In this document: positions 13,487 through 21,546 of the stretch, in pieces
How positions within the stretch are numbered: the stretch's first letter is position 1
Layout of the letters: the number at the start of each line of letters is the position of its first letter
From: a virus
Length of the DNA stretch: 21,677 nt
Strand: one strand, 5' to 3'
Virus record (IMG/VR): IMGVR_UViG_3300011252_000670
Span: 1-21,677 of that record
Notes under the pieces: model-generated
Database searches by the model: none
What the model saw: only the letters and a program-made list of their open reading frames with translations
What the model was told of the DNA's origin: nothing
Made by a program: the position numbers and the translations under genes

Positions 13487-13891
13487 TTAGGCCGCGGCTC
13501 GCTCGCGAGCGGCCAAATAGCCTGCAAGTGCGGCTAGTGCCCCACCCATGTCGCCACAGTGCAGTTCATGACTTGTCACCAGACTGGCAATCCGGTCTGC
13601 TTCAATGTCGTTCTTAGGGCGTCGTTGTTTAAGTTCGGCGACGATCGCATCACCCAAATAGCCAAACTCAGCCGCTAGTGCTTCGGTCAAGTCATTGACC
13701 TTGTCACCAGCCTTGGCATCGGTTGGCACCATGTTCGTCCAGCCGATTTCTTCCATCGTCTGACTTGATCGATACAAAGCACACAGCTCAACGATGCTCA
13801 ATTCTGGCAGCGCAGCAGTTAACGCACTGAAAGGATTAACCCTTTCAGCGTTGATCGACTCGGATTCTTGACGTAAAGCTTGCTCAGCCAT
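13487..13891 (-). CDS. Protein of unknown function, first gene of the ant transcript
   Basis: A 134-residue protein I do not recognise. It is largely helical and acidic: LPELSIVELCALYRSSQTM near 29-47, a helix rich in Glu and Ala (VNDLTEALAAEFGYLGDAIV near 65-84), and ALAALAGYLAARERAAA at the C-terminus. There is no membrane segment or signal peptide. AAAAGGAG precedes the ATG. It stands first in the presumed ant transcript, divergent from the RHH gene, the place that icd or arc occupies in P1 or P22. Whether it controls ant or is an accessory protein cannot be told. Confidence 0.65.
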   Translation of the reverse strand: MAEQALRQESESINAERVNPFSALTAALPELSIVELCALYRSSQTMEEIGWTNMVPTDAKAGDKVNDLTEALAAEFGYLGDAIVAELKQRRPKNDIEADRIASLVTSHELHCGDMGGALAALAGYLAARERAAA

Positions 13892-13931
13892 CGCGCTCTC
13901 CTTTTCAGAGTGTGGCGGTTAGGCCTGCTTT

Positions 13932-13945
13932 GGTGTTGTAGCACC
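13932..13945. promoter_or_regulatory. Candidate operator between RHH and ant-side genes
   Basis: GGTGTTGTAGCACC is an imperfect palindrome (GGTGnTnnAnCACC, five of seven positions paired) in the 89-bp divergent region 13892-13980. It is about 35 bp from the RHH start and 40 bp from the opposite start, where a dimeric RHH repressor could control both promoters. No strong -35/-10 boxes are visible. Confidence 0.3.
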
Positions 13946-13980
13946 TTGGCGGGCCGCTTAATTTGCGCTACCAATAAACC

Positions 13981-14169
13981 ATGGCCCGAGAATTAACACA
14001 ACCAAAAAAACAACGTGGTCGACCGCGAACAGGTGTTGGTGCACCTATTCATGTCCGTATGAAACCTGATCAAGTTGAAGCAGTTGACGCATGGGCTGCG
14101 GAACAACCCGACAACCCCTCACGCGCCGAGGCGATCCGGCGTCTTGTCGAAATGGCGCTTGAACTATAG
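13981..14169 (+). CDS. Ribbon-helix-helix transcription regulator (Arc/Mnt/CopG type)
   Basis: The 62-residue protein has an N-terminal basic arm with an AT-hook-like RGRPR (12-16), then the RHH core: strand PIHVRMKPDQ, helix VEAVDAWAAEQ, turn PDNPSRAEA, helix IRRLVEMALEL. It should bind DNA as a dimer of dimers. It is the only plus-strand gene in the late cluster and is divergent from the 134-residue gene and ant, as Mnt is from arc-ant in P22 immI. Its 3' end meets the lipoprotein gene within 3 bp. A role as repressor of the ant operon is the leading hypothesis. Confidence 0.85.
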   Translation: MARELTQPKKQRGRPRTGVGAPIHVRMKPDQVEAVDAWAAEQPDNPSRAEAIRRLVEMALEL

Positions 14170-14172
14170 AAT

Positions 14173-14541
14173 CTAAGGGCAAAATGAAGAGGATTCAGAA
14201 ATACGTTTGATCCGCTTCCCATTCATCCAATAGTGCACTGTTCTCGATCCGACATAAGCTCCGTATGCATTCTTCGCATTGTATGTCACCGGAATCCGCC
14301 AACCATAAAACTTGCCGTAAATCCCGATATTACATGAGGATTGTACGGCATCACTCACTTGAATCTGAGCACTGTAAGGGTCCTTGAGCTCGCCTTTAAG
14401 GTGAGTCTCAACAACCTCTCGGTAGTTTTCTGGTAACTCGCCGACATCAGCCGCAAGATTAGCTCCGACAAAGTTGCCCCCGCGCTGTGGTGCGCACCCA
14501 AGCAACACCCCAAGGACCATCGCTAGAATGACTAGTCTCAT
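14173..14541 (-). CDS. Accessory lipoprotein (moron candidate)
   Basis: The 122-residue product has a lipoprotein signal peptide with lipobox LLGC (Cys16). The mature part contains THLKGELKDPYSAQIQ and later WRIPVTYNAKNAYGAYVGSR, phrases seen in small envelope proteins of proteobacteria, with single cysteines at two places that could pair. A strong ribosome-binding site (GGAGGAAC) precedes the ATG. It lies between two head-tail genes where no lipoprotein is needed for assembly, so it probably acts on the host envelope, for example in superinfection exclusion or lysogenic conversion. That role is inference. It could also be an accidental insertion. Confidence 0.75.
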   Translation of the reverse strand: MRLVILAMVLGVLLGCAPQRGGNFVGANLAADVGELPENYREVVETHLKGELKDPYSAQIQVSDAVQSSCNIGIYGKFYGWRIPVTYNAKNAYGAYVGSRTVHYWMNGKRIKRISESSSFCP

Positions 14542-14577
14542 GGTTGTTCCTCCAAAACCCTAAGCCTGCCTTGAGCG

Positions 14578-14910
14578 TCAGCTGTTCACAACCCCTATTT
14601 CAGCTTCGATCATTCGGTACATATCTCTCCCGGCGGCGGGCGCCGTTCGGACGTTCATTTCACTACCGTTCCAAACGAGGGTATCCGTCGTCACAACGCC
14701 CGCCCAATGCCCCTGATTCCGCGCCGTTATACGATAGGTCTGTGTTCCAGCCTGACGATCGGCGATAACCCGCTCTTGGCCTCGAACCGGCTCGATCTTC
14801 GCCCAGACCGTACCGACCGTGACTTCTGTCGGGGCTGAGCCACCCTGCCCGTCATCAACATCGGTTTTGCGCTTGATCATGACGCGCTGGTCCAATTCAC
14901 CGGCATTCAT
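14578..14910 (-). CDS. Head-tail joining protein (HK97 gp7/Phage_H_T_join)
   Basis: The 110-residue product begins MNAGELDQRVMIKRKTDV and continues with VWAKIEPVRGQERVIADRQA, the hallmark of the Phage_H_T_join family (short beta barrel of head completion proteins). The ending YRMIEAEIG also fits. It should attach to the connector ring below the portal. The ATG overlaps the stop of the gp6-like gene as ATGA. The insert of non-structural genes begins 36 bp after its stop. Confidence 0.9.
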   Translation of the reverse strand: MNAGELDQRVMIKRKTDVDDGQGGSAPTEVTVGTVWAKIEPVRGQERVIADRQAGTQTYRITARNQGHWAGVVTTDTLVWNGSEMNVRTAPAAGRDMYRMIEAEIGVVNS

Positions 14911-15485
14911 ATTGAGATCCGACGATAGGGCGCCAGCAAAGCGTAAACGCCAAGCGGAATCTCTTGCATAGACCTGCCGCTGGCCTCCCGGTTCTCATAC
15001 CAATGCCCCACCATAAGAAAAAGAGCCTGCTTTATGCTGTTGGGAACATCCGAAGCAGCGCCATACCCCACAACCATCTCGATGCGAACGGCATCAAGCC
15101 GGTCATTAACAGACGGCCAGTTTTGCCCATCCAGAAGCCAGAGAAACGGCCCGACATCATCTGTGTGCAGCGAGTAGAATGTACCAGAAAGCGTCTGTTC
15201 AACGTTCGCGGTGTCGCTGTACACCACAGTGACGGACTGCACAGGATCTAGCGGCAGCCTAATCATTCTCCCAGACGGGAAATCCTGAAAGTCCTGCCGC
15301 CAAGTCTGCGTGAACACGCACCGACCAAGAATCCCCGACCAGCCATCGATGAGATCCACTGCTGCCCCGATGAGCGACGTTATCAGCGCATCTTCATCCG
15401 TCCCATCAACGCGCATATTCGCCTTCGCTTCTGCAAGGGAGATTGGCGTGTCCGCAGGGGCCGTGATCCGTACAGGTTTCAGCAT
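14907..15485 (-). CDS. Head-tail connector protein (gp6/gp15-like)
   Basis: I place the start at ATG 15485 (192 residues), preceded by GGGA 6 bp upstream; a GTG 27 bp earlier would add nine residues. The first half has PISLAEAKANMRVDGTDEDA followed by ITSLIGAAVDLIDGWSGI, the helical start of HK97 gp6-type connectors. The second half contains RIEMVVGYGAASDVPNSI and KQALFLMVGHWYENR, the family's conserved end. It would form the ring binding the portal on the tail side. It overlaps the joining protein gene by 4 bp. Confidence 0.85.
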   Translation of the reverse strand: MLKPVRITAPADTPISLAEAKANMRVDGTDEDALITSLIGAAVDLIDGWSGILGRCVFTQTWRQDFQDFPSGRMIRLPLDPVQSVTVVYSDTANVEQTLSGTFYSLHTDDVGPFLWLLDGQNWPSVNDRLDAVRIEMVVGYGAASDVPNSIKQALFLMVGHWYENREASGRSMQEIPLGVYALLAPYRRISI

Positions 15486-15503
15486 GATGCATCCCAAGCT
15501 AGG

Positions 15504-15527
15504 GCGGGCCACTTTTCAGCAGCCCGC
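15504..15527 (-). promoter_or_regulatory. Hairpin upstream of the gp6-like gene
   Basis: GCGGGC (15504-15509) and GCCCGC (15522-15527) form a 6-bp GC stem with a 12-nt loop between the decoration protein stop and the gp6 start. No T-run follows on the minus strand. It may limit decay or moderate translation of the downstream gene. Confidence 0.4.
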
Positions 15528-15534
15528 GTAGGCA

Positions 15535-15972
15535 TTAAGCCTGGTTATCTTGTGGGTTGCTGAAGCCGTCACCCTTGAGCACCATGGCTGCAATCGGCGT
15601 CCCAGAACCATGAGTGCCTGAGAAATCCGCAAGCAGCTTCAGGTAACGCTTGTTGCCAACATACCCAAACCGGTAAACATCAGCCGCAGCATGGGCAGAC
15701 GTCAACGATTTGATGATGCCGCTAGTAATGCTGGAAACCCCGAGCATATCGGCGTCCGCAACATCCGTATAGGTGCTATCATCGTCAGAATGAGTGAGTT
15801 TGAACTCAACCTTGTTGGTGCCCGAAAAGGTGATGCCACCAATCCCAACAGCAAGTACGACCTCAGCGCTGTGATAGCCCTGGAGATCAATCGCCGCGGG
15901 GGTGTTGTCTGCGCTCAGCACTGCGGCACCAATTGCTGAGACGACCGTGAGGCCGGAATGGAGATCCTTCAT
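15535..15972 (-). CDS. Probable capsid decoration/head protein
   Basis: The 145-residue protein (start KDLHSGLTVVSAIGAAVLSA, then VLAVGIGGITFSGTNKVEF, KLTHSDDDSTYTDV, and a closing AADVYRFGYVGNKRYLKLLA stretch) resembles a short beta-rich protein found just after the major capsid in many alphaproteobacterial HK97-like phages. Such proteins usually coat the capsid or stabilise it, but the family has no secure function. The ATG follows AAAGGGAC at good distance. Its position between capsid and connector supports a head role; a head-fibre or minor tail identity is less likely. Confidence 0.7.
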   Translation of the reverse strand: MKDLHSGLTVVSAIGAAVLSADNTPAAIDLQGYHSAEVVLAVGIGGITFSGTNKVEFKLTHSDDDSTYTDVADADMLGVSSITSGIIKSLTSAHAAADVYRFGYVGNKRYLKLLADFSGTHGSGTPIAAMVLKGDGFSNPQDNQA

Positions 15973-16015
15973 GGGATGTCCCTTTCATCAATGAGAAAAT
16001 TTCGAGAAGAGGCGA

Positions 16016-16030
16016 GCGACCATAGGTCGC
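16016..16030. repeat. Perfect hairpin after the capsid gene
   Basis: GCGACC-ATA-GGTCGC is a 6-bp inverted repeat with a 3-nt loop, in the 67-bp gap between the decoration and capsid genes. No run of T follows on the minus strand, so it is probably not a terminator. It lies 10 bp before the capsid stop in plus-strand terms, i.e. directly 3' of the capsid coding sequence in the mRNA. Confidence 0.45.
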
Positions 16031-16039
16031 CCGTCCCAA

Positions 16040-17302
16040 TCAGGTTGCGATTTTGAGAAGCTTCAACGCCTCAAAGTTCGTCATGCCGCCGCCAACACGC
16101 TTCGTCGTGTAGAACATGACGTAAGGTTTATTGGTGTAGGGATCACGAAGAACACGGATACCGGCCCGGTCAATGATCAGATAAGCCCGGTTGAAATCTC
16201 CAAACGCCACGGGGAAGTTATTCGCTCCCAGTGCCGGCATATTGTCATCGGTCACAACCGGCTTGTTCAGAATGGTTGGAACACCGCCCGCCGCAGCGGG
16301 TGCTGCCCAGAGATAGTTGCCCTGACCGTCCTTAAACTTGCGAACAGTCTCAACAACTGCGTCCGACAACATCCAAGTCGCATTGTTCCTATACCCTGAT
16401 TTCAGGGCATAGTAGAGCGCAATAAGAGCGTCGGCAGGTGCAGTATCGGCAAAGCCAGAGGCCTTGCCGGAGGTGACAAAACCCGTCTTGCCCCAGGCAT
16501 GTGAAGCGTTCGCGACCTTGTCGTAGCCGAGGAAACCGCGAGGTTTTTTATTGCCGTCACCAGAGACGAATGCGGCGCCTTCTTGTTCCGCAAACTCGAT
16601 GGATACTTCATCTGCAATCCAGGCCGCAATATCAATGCGGCTGTCATCAAGAAGCGTCTGCGTGGCAGCTGGGTTGGCATAGATCTCCTGGGCTTCGATG
16701 GCGATCTCACGCAGATTGGGCGTAGAAGTCTCTTCGCGCGAGTCCTTCTCACCAACCCAACCAGAGTTTGCACCACCCATATTGACCAATTTCTTGTAGG
16801 TGGGCGCCGAGATAGTCATCGTCCGGGCGACAGAGCGAACATTCGACACGGTACCAAGAACACGGTCGATCGTGCTCTCGGTCTCTTCAGGCACCACGTA
16901 TCCCCCATCGGGGTCTGACGAAGTGTTTAAGCTTGCCTTTGCCTCAAGCTCCCGAAGGCCAGCGTCCGGCCCCTTCCGGAAGAATGTGTTGAACGCCTTG
17001 GCGTGCTCCGCAGCTTCGGGTCCAATGGCGTCGCCGCCACCGCCAATCTGCATCGCTGAGATTTTGGCGTTTAGATCGTTCAGCGCCTTCTCAAACTCAG
17101 TGACCGAAGCATTGATGCGATCAACCTTCTCATCCTGAACAACGTCAGACATACCTTTTTCAAGGTCAGTCAGCCGTTTGTCGTTGGCTTCCTGCATCGC
17201 CTCGACTGCCTGCCGAAGATCAGCAAACACTTTATTTGGGTCGCTCGCATCTGCGCGCACCCCTACGATACCGCGCGCACGCGGTTTAACATGAGCATTC
17301 AT
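16040..17302 (-). CDS. Major capsid protein, HK97 fold
   Basis: The 420-residue protein has a basic start, then a coiled-coil delta domain (about 25-85: LRQAVEAMQEANDKRLTDL and following) and a linker. The HK97-fold core starts with AKASLNTSSDPDGGYVVP near 121-138. The delta domain is normally removed by the prohead protease encoded just upstream; cleavage should fall at about 115-125, leaving ~300 residues. Other family marks are VARTMTISAPTYKKLVN, AAWIADEVSIEFAEQEGAAF, GNKKPRGFLG and a C-terminal VMFYTTKRVGGGM. A good ribosome-binding site (AAGGAA) precedes the ATG. Confidence 0.95.
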   Translation of the reverse strand: MNAHVKPRARGIVGVRADASDPNKVFADLRQAVEAMQEANDKRLTDLEKGMSDVVQDEKVDRINASVTEFEKALNDLNAKISAMQIGGGGDAIGPEAAEHAKAFNTFFRKGPDAGLRELEAKASLNTSSDPDGGYVVPEETESTIDRVLGTVSNVRSVARTMTISAPTYKKLVNMGGANSGWVGEKDSREETSTPNLREIAIEAQEIYANPAATQTLLDDSRIDIAAWIADEVSIEFAEQEGAAFVSGDGNKKPRGFLGYDKVANASHAWGKTGFVTSGKASGFADTAPADALIALYYALKSGYRNNATWMLSDAVVETVRKFKDGQGNYLWAAPAAAGGVPTILNKPVVTDDNMPALGANNFPVAFGDFNRAYLIIDRAGIRVLRDPYTNKPYVMFYTTKRVGGGMTNFEALKLLKIAT

Positions 17303-17314
17303 GGGTCTAGTTCC

Positions 17315-18151
17315 TTATGACCTGATTTGTTCAACAAACTGCTGCACGGCAGCAATGTTCAAGTCAGCGTTCTGCGTGACCTCTTCGGCAGCGTCGCGCG
17401 TGCCGGCTACTTCCTTCAACAGTCTCCGCCGCTCCGACCGGGGCATTCCCGTCTGCGCAAGCGACGCATCAAGGAGTCGCTTTGCATGGACTCTGGAGGT
17501 GTTTTCGTTCTTTGCGTCAGTTTGATCCTGCTGGATCAGTGTGTCCGCGAAGCCCTTCGCCAAAGCATCCTTGGCTCCCATGTATGTGTCAGCGTCCATG
17601 AGCGTTAAAATGTCTGCTTTGTTCATTCCTGATCGTGCTTCGTAAACGTCGGCCAAAGCTCCGTCGAAGCTCTCGAAGATCTCCGCGGCGGCAACAAAAT
17701 CGTTCCTGTTGCCAATCACACCACCCCAGGCATTGTGGATCATCACAAATGAACCGAGTCCCATACGGATTTCGTCGCCCGCCATTGCTATTACAGAGGC
17801 AGCTGAAGCAGCTATGCCCATAACATCGACAGTTACTTTGGCAGGATGCTCGGCGAGCAGATTATAGATCGCGAGACCTTCAAACATATCGCCGCCGGGC
17901 GAATTGATCTTGACGGTAACCTCGCTTGCGCCGATTGAGCGCAGAGCCGCTGCCAACCGTCTTGCGGTAAATCCACCACCCGTCCAATCGTCCTCGCCAA
18001 TCACGTCATAGATCGAGATCGTATTCGGATCATCGGCTTCCGCCGCGTGCGGGCTCTCTACCCACTTCGCCAAGACGTCCGTCGGCGCATCCCACTGAAA
18101 CCCGTCTGGCCGTTCAAATGCCTTCGGTTTAGCTAACTGTCTCAGGCTCAT
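17315..18151 (-). CDS. Prohead protease, ClpP/S14-like
   Basis: The product has the ClpP-type serine protease core. Residue numbers here count from an in-frame GTG at 18172; I prefer ATG 18151 (seven residues shorter, 278 total) because AAGGGACGAG lies just before it. INSPGGDMFEGLAIYNLL (90-107) is the oxyanion and helix region, GIAASAASVIAMAG has the probable nucleophile Ser123, MIHNAW gives His146, and DADTYMGAKDALAKGF the Asp near 198. It would cleave the capsid delta domain and itself during head maturation. The start overlaps the portal end by 23 bp. Confidence 0.9.
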   Translation of the reverse strand: MSLRQLAKPKAFERPDGFQWDAPTDVLAKWVESPHAAEADDPNTISIYDVIGEDDWTGGGFTARRLAAALRSIGASEVTVKINSPGGDMFEGLAIYNLLAEHPAKVTVDVMGIAASAASVIAMAGDEIRMGLGSFVMIHNAWGGVIGNRNDFVAAAEIFESFDGALADVYEARSGMNKADILTLMDADTYMGAKDALAKGFADTLIQQDQTDAKNENTSRVHAKRLLDASLAQTGMPRSERRRLLKEVAGTRDAAEEVTQNADLNIAAVQQFVEQIRS

Positions 18152-19385
18152 CTCTCGTCCCTTCGCTTTCACCAGCGGTGTTTGGCGGGTCGTAATAGAC
18201 GTCGCCGCCTTCTCTTGGATTGTCGTCTTCCAATGCTCGCACCTCGTTGGGGCTGTTCACGCCCCACTGGAGGCTCTTCACATAGGCCTCCCAACGTGCT
18301 TTCAGGTCACCCCGAACCAAAGCGGCTCTGTTGAATTTGGCGTAGATGTCAGGTTCATCGATCAAATCCGCATTAATGGACTCTTCCCAAGTCGTCAGAT
18401 GATCTTCCAGCGAGAAGGTAATGAAGCCTTGCGTCTGCTGCTCCATCCCTGTTCCCCAACTGGTAGACTTCTCGGTGTCACCAAGCATGTGGGGCGGAAC
18501 ACCAAAGAACATCGCAATGTCTGTCCGCGTAAACTTCCGAGACTCTATCCACTGAGCGTCGGTTGAGCTCATCGTGATGTTCTCGAACTTCATTCCCTCT
18601 TCAAGGATGAGCGCTGCCCCTGCTTTGTCCCCGTTAGACCTATATGCATCCAGTGATGCTCTGAGGTTCGTTTGACCGTCCGGCCCCAGGGTGCTCGGAT
18701 GACTCAGAACACCGCCGACTTGGGCGCCATTCTTAAAGACATTTGCTCCGTGCTTTTCCATCGAAAGCGAGGCCCCTATAGACTCCCGCGCATAAGTGAT
18801 CGGGCTCACGCCAGTGATGCCGTCAAGCGTAAGTCCCATCAGGTGAAACACATCTTCCTGAGCAAACACCCGTCGCGAGCCATCTTTCGCCGTGTAGTGA
18901 TACTCAAGAAGGAGATCGTCCCTTTGCTTCACCTGGATGCTGCCAGGGCGAAACGGGATTAGCTCTGTGACCTGTTTCTTGCCGAGTGGTGACCGGACTT
19001 TCAGTGCAAAGGCATTGCCACGGAGCTGTTTCTGGGCCTCCATCATGCGCCGAAACTGAGCCGGTTTCTGCCAGCGGTTTGGCTTCCTCTTCAGAACGCT
19101 CCAGAGCGGATGATCGTCTGCATCCTCCCGAGTCTTCTTATCGACGCGGCGTTTGAGATCGAGCGGCATGGTCGCAACCGCTCCCGAAATCAGGCCGACT
19201 GACCGATAAGTTACCGCCTCGCGCATGGCGGTGTCCGGAGTGACCGGAACACCAGAGTTAGAAACGCCCTCTCCTTTTAGAGCAGCTTCGAGCTCTTGCG
19301 TCGTACTAATCAGAACGCCAGCATCGGATGCTCGCGGCGCCGCAGTCGGGCGGCGCCATGCCACCAATCTATCGAAGAACGCCAT
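18129..19385 (-). CDS. Portal protein, HK97 family
   Basis: A 418-residue portal with family marks in order: AVTYRSVGLISGAVATMPLD near 57-76, NRWQKPAQFRRMMEAQKQLR near 103-122, ELIPFRPGSI near 141-150, DGITGVSPITYARESIG near 188-204, and GVPPHMLGDTEKSTSW near 295-310. It forms the dodecameric ring at one head vertex through which DNA is packaged and ejected. GAGG stands a few bases before the ATG. It lies 6 bp after the large terminase and its end overlaps the protease gene, the usual order in HK97-like phages. Confidence 0.95.
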   Translation of the reverse strand: MAFFDRLVAWRRPTAAPRASDAGVLISTTQELEAALKGEGVSNSGVPVTPDTAMREAVTYRSVGLISGAVATMPLDLKRRVDKKTREDADDHPLWSVLKRKPNRWQKPAQFRRMMEAQKQLRGNAFALKVRSPLGKKQVTELIPFRPGSIQVKQRDDLLLEYHYTAKDGSRRVFAQEDVFHLMGLTLDGITGVSPITYARESIGASLSMEKHGANVFKNGAQVGGVLSHPSTLGPDGQTNLRASLDAYRSNGDKAGAALILEEGMKFENITMSSTDAQWIESRKFTRTDIAMFFGVPPHMLGDTEKSTSWGTGMEQQTQGFITFSLEDHLTTWEESINADLIDEPDIYAKFNRAALVRGDLKARWEAYVKSLQWGVNSPNEVRALEDDNPREGGDVYYDPPNTAGESEGTRDEPETVS

Positions 19386-19391
19386 TGATCC

Positions 19392-21209
19392 TCACAGTGT
19401 CAAAATCCCTCGTTCCCCATAGACCGAAGGACGCTCAGTCACCGCCGCGGCCTTTGCAGCTCCTACCGCCATCGCCAACGCGACCAGTCCGTCGATACGG
19501 CTTCGCGATTTCCGCTTATCGAAAATCCAGTTGTCAGTACCTGCAGGGTCTTCCCTGACCACTACACTTGCAGCGTTCCATCTCAAGAGTGGGTTCTTGT
19601 GAACCTTCAACCGTCCCTCAATGATGGCGTTCTCTGTCTCCTGACAGCTGTTTGGCATCCACAAAGGGTTGTCCATAGGCTTGCCGTCAGTGCCGATGAC
19701 ATCATTGCCTTTAGCGTCCTTCAGCTTTCCGCCACGACGAAACCCCTGCGGATGCTCCATCATTGGTGCGATGACGTTCAGGTCAGCAAGATCGTCTGCA
19801 AGCTCCTTATGCCGATACCGATCATACGCAACAGATGAAAGATCAAACTGATCCACCGCCTCCGCAATTCGCTGACCTATCGGCGGCAACTTGATCACTT
19901 TGCCTGGCGTCAAGCGCAACACTCCGCGCTCCGCCCACAAGCCATATGGCTGGCGATCATTGTCGATTGCTGTTTGTAAGTCTTCTTTTGGCTTCCAGAA
20001 GTCGACATACGCTTCATAACAATCGTTGCCGGTCGGCCAAACAATCGCGAAGGCACTCAGGTCGGTCGTGTAAGAGAGGTCCAACCCACCATAGGCCTGT
20101 TGTCCGGCGTGAGCTTCCCAGGTGATGCCTTCCTGCTCACAGGACTCCCACACTTCCCTTGAGATCCAAGCTGTCTCGGAATCTGTCCACCGACAGAAGT
20201 TAAGACGTAAAATCTGGTTTTGCTTACGCGGCATAGCCCGAGCTGATGCCACCTGCTTAGCCAGGTATTCTTCTGTTATCGTCACGCCGAGTGTTGGGTT
20301 TGCTTTTCCCCAGCATGATGGATCGTTCAGCGGATCATCGTCTTCATCGAGCGCAGCAATGTAAGAAAATATCTGGTCAGCGGCTTCCTGCTGGCCTTCT
20401 GCAATATCACCAAGGGCAATCTTGCCAGCAAACTCATGGTATTCGCCGCACGGCGAGCTCAGATCTGAGCCGCTGTTCGTGATGATCACCAGAAGCGGCT
20501 CTTTGCGCCCCTTAAATCCAGCCTCCAACATCTCCAGCGTGTCAGCTGTTTTGTGCTCATGGTACTCATCAACCAGCGCACAGTTTGGCCGCGGCCCGCT
20601 TTGTCCATCATCATTCGAGATGGGCTTAAAGAACGACCCGCTCGGCAAGTGAGACAATTGCCAAACCGGCTTGGCCCCAGACTTCGTTATGCGTGAACTC
20701 AACGCGGGCGAACTATCCACCATCGACACTGCGTCACGGAACAAGATCATCGCTTGGTCTTTTTTGGTGGCAGCGGCATAGATTTCTGCCCGCTTGACCC
20801 CATCCGCTACAAAACAGTAGTGACCAATACCAGCAGCAAGTGGTGACTTTCCAGATCCCTTGCCCGTTTCAATATAGGCCGTCTGGAACCGACGGCGTCC
20901 GTTCAACATCCACCCAAACAGCGAGCCGATAATGAAAGCTTGAGGCGGCTCCGGTATAAACGGAACAGTCTCATTGTCCTTTTCGACGGTTAGGACCTCG
21001 CAGAAAAAGTCATAGGCTCTTTCAGCAGCTTCAACATCGAAGAACAAACCGCGTTTGTGGCCTTCCCTAAGATCATCTAGGTGGCGTTTGCATGTGCCTC
21101 GTACAAATGGGCCAGCGAGCTCTTCGCCGGCAACAACCCGCTCCGCATAATCTGTTGTGCGGTCATTGATGGAAGAAACGGCCTGACGGGTCGTCCTCTT
21201 CTTCGTCAT
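19392..21209 (-). CDS. terL: Large terminase subunit
   Basis: A 605-residue packaging motor. The ATPase half carries Walker A TGKGSGKS at 115-122 and Walker B ALVDEYHE at 211-218 (Asp214, Glu215). The nuclease half has candidate metal-binding acids at Asp377 (GLDLSYTTDLSA), Asp463 (AYDRYRH) and Asp573 (RIDGLVALAMAVGA). The length and motifs fit the Terminase_1/HK97-like group. It cuts concatemers and drives DNA into the prohead through the portal. The start lies 47 bp inside the small terminase gene, with AAGGTGAG as ribosome-binding site. Confidence 0.95.
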   Translation of the reverse strand: MTKKRTTRQAVSSINDRTTDYAERVVAGEELAGPFVRGTCKRHLDDLREGHKRGLFFDVEAAERAYDFFCEVLTVEKDNETVPFIPEPPQAFIIGSLFGWMLNGRRRFQTAYIETGKGSGKSPLAAGIGHYCFVADGVKRAEIYAAATKKDQAMILFRDAVSMVDSSPALSSRITKSGAKPVWQLSHLPSGSFFKPISNDDGQSGPRPNCALVDEYHEHKTADTLEMLEAGFKGRKEPLLVIITNSGSDLSSPCGEYHEFAGKIALGDIAEGQQEAADQIFSYIAALDEDDDPLNDPSCWGKANPTLGVTITEEYLAKQVASARAMPRKQNQILRLNFCRWTDSETAWISREVWESCEQEGITWEAHAGQQAYGGLDLSYTTDLSAFAIVWPTGNDCYEAYVDFWKPKEDLQTAIDNDRQPYGLWAERGVLRLTPGKVIKLPPIGQRIAEAVDQFDLSSVAYDRYRHKELADDLADLNVIAPMMEHPQGFRRGGKLKDAKGNDVIGTDGKPMDNPLWMPNSCQETENAIIEGRLKVHKNPLLRWNAASVVVREDPAGTDNWIFDKRKSRSRIDGLVALAMAVGAAKAAAVTERPSVYGERGILTL

Positions 21210-21546
21210 GGCTCACCTTTGAAATGTCTGCTGGAGTCGCGCCCATTGAACTCAAACACATGCGCAGTTGGTTCATCCCAGCCACCGGCATTTCTGCAGG
21301 ATCTTTCATCAAACGTGCGTACAGCGTAGCGGTGATCTCAACCAGAACTCGATCGCTCTCCTTCAACCAAGGAATGGCTTTTCTGATTTGCTCGAAGGCC
21401 GCTTTCTGATCTTTCTCCATCCACTCAAACGCGCCGCCAAGGCCGGGTACTTTCGGTGCGCTCTTTCGGGAGGAATACCTCTTCTTGTTTTTTGTGCTTT
21501 GCCCAGTAATGTCCGCTTTTTCAGTCGGCGTTCGCGGTCTTGGCAT
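21163..21546 (-). CDS. terS: Small terminase subunit
   Basis: The 127-residue protein has a basic N-terminus (RPRTPTEKADITGQSTKNKK), followed by a helical core (FEWMEKDQKAAFEQIRKAIP, then LVEITATLYARLMKDP) and a conserved P27-like motif MNQLRMCLSSMGATPADISKV. It ends with an acidic tail. These are features of P27-family small terminases that recognise the packaging site and regulate TerL. Its first position in the late cluster and 47-bp overlap with terL support the call. The ribosome-binding site is weak (CAGGGAC). Confidence 0.9.
   Translation of the reverse strand: MPRPRTPTEKADITGQSTKNKKRYSSRKSAPKVPGLGGAFEWMEKDQKAAFEQIRKAIPWLKESDRVLVEITATLYARLMKDPAEMPVAGMNQLRMCLSSMGATPADISKVSHDEEEDDPSGRFFHQ

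Noticed and set aside
13384-13617. Plus-strand ORF reading MSEAAQHPIALAS across the ant leader
   Set aside because: It runs antisense over the structured leader and the end of the 134-residue gene, and its composition looks non-coding; the base pairing explains the region better.
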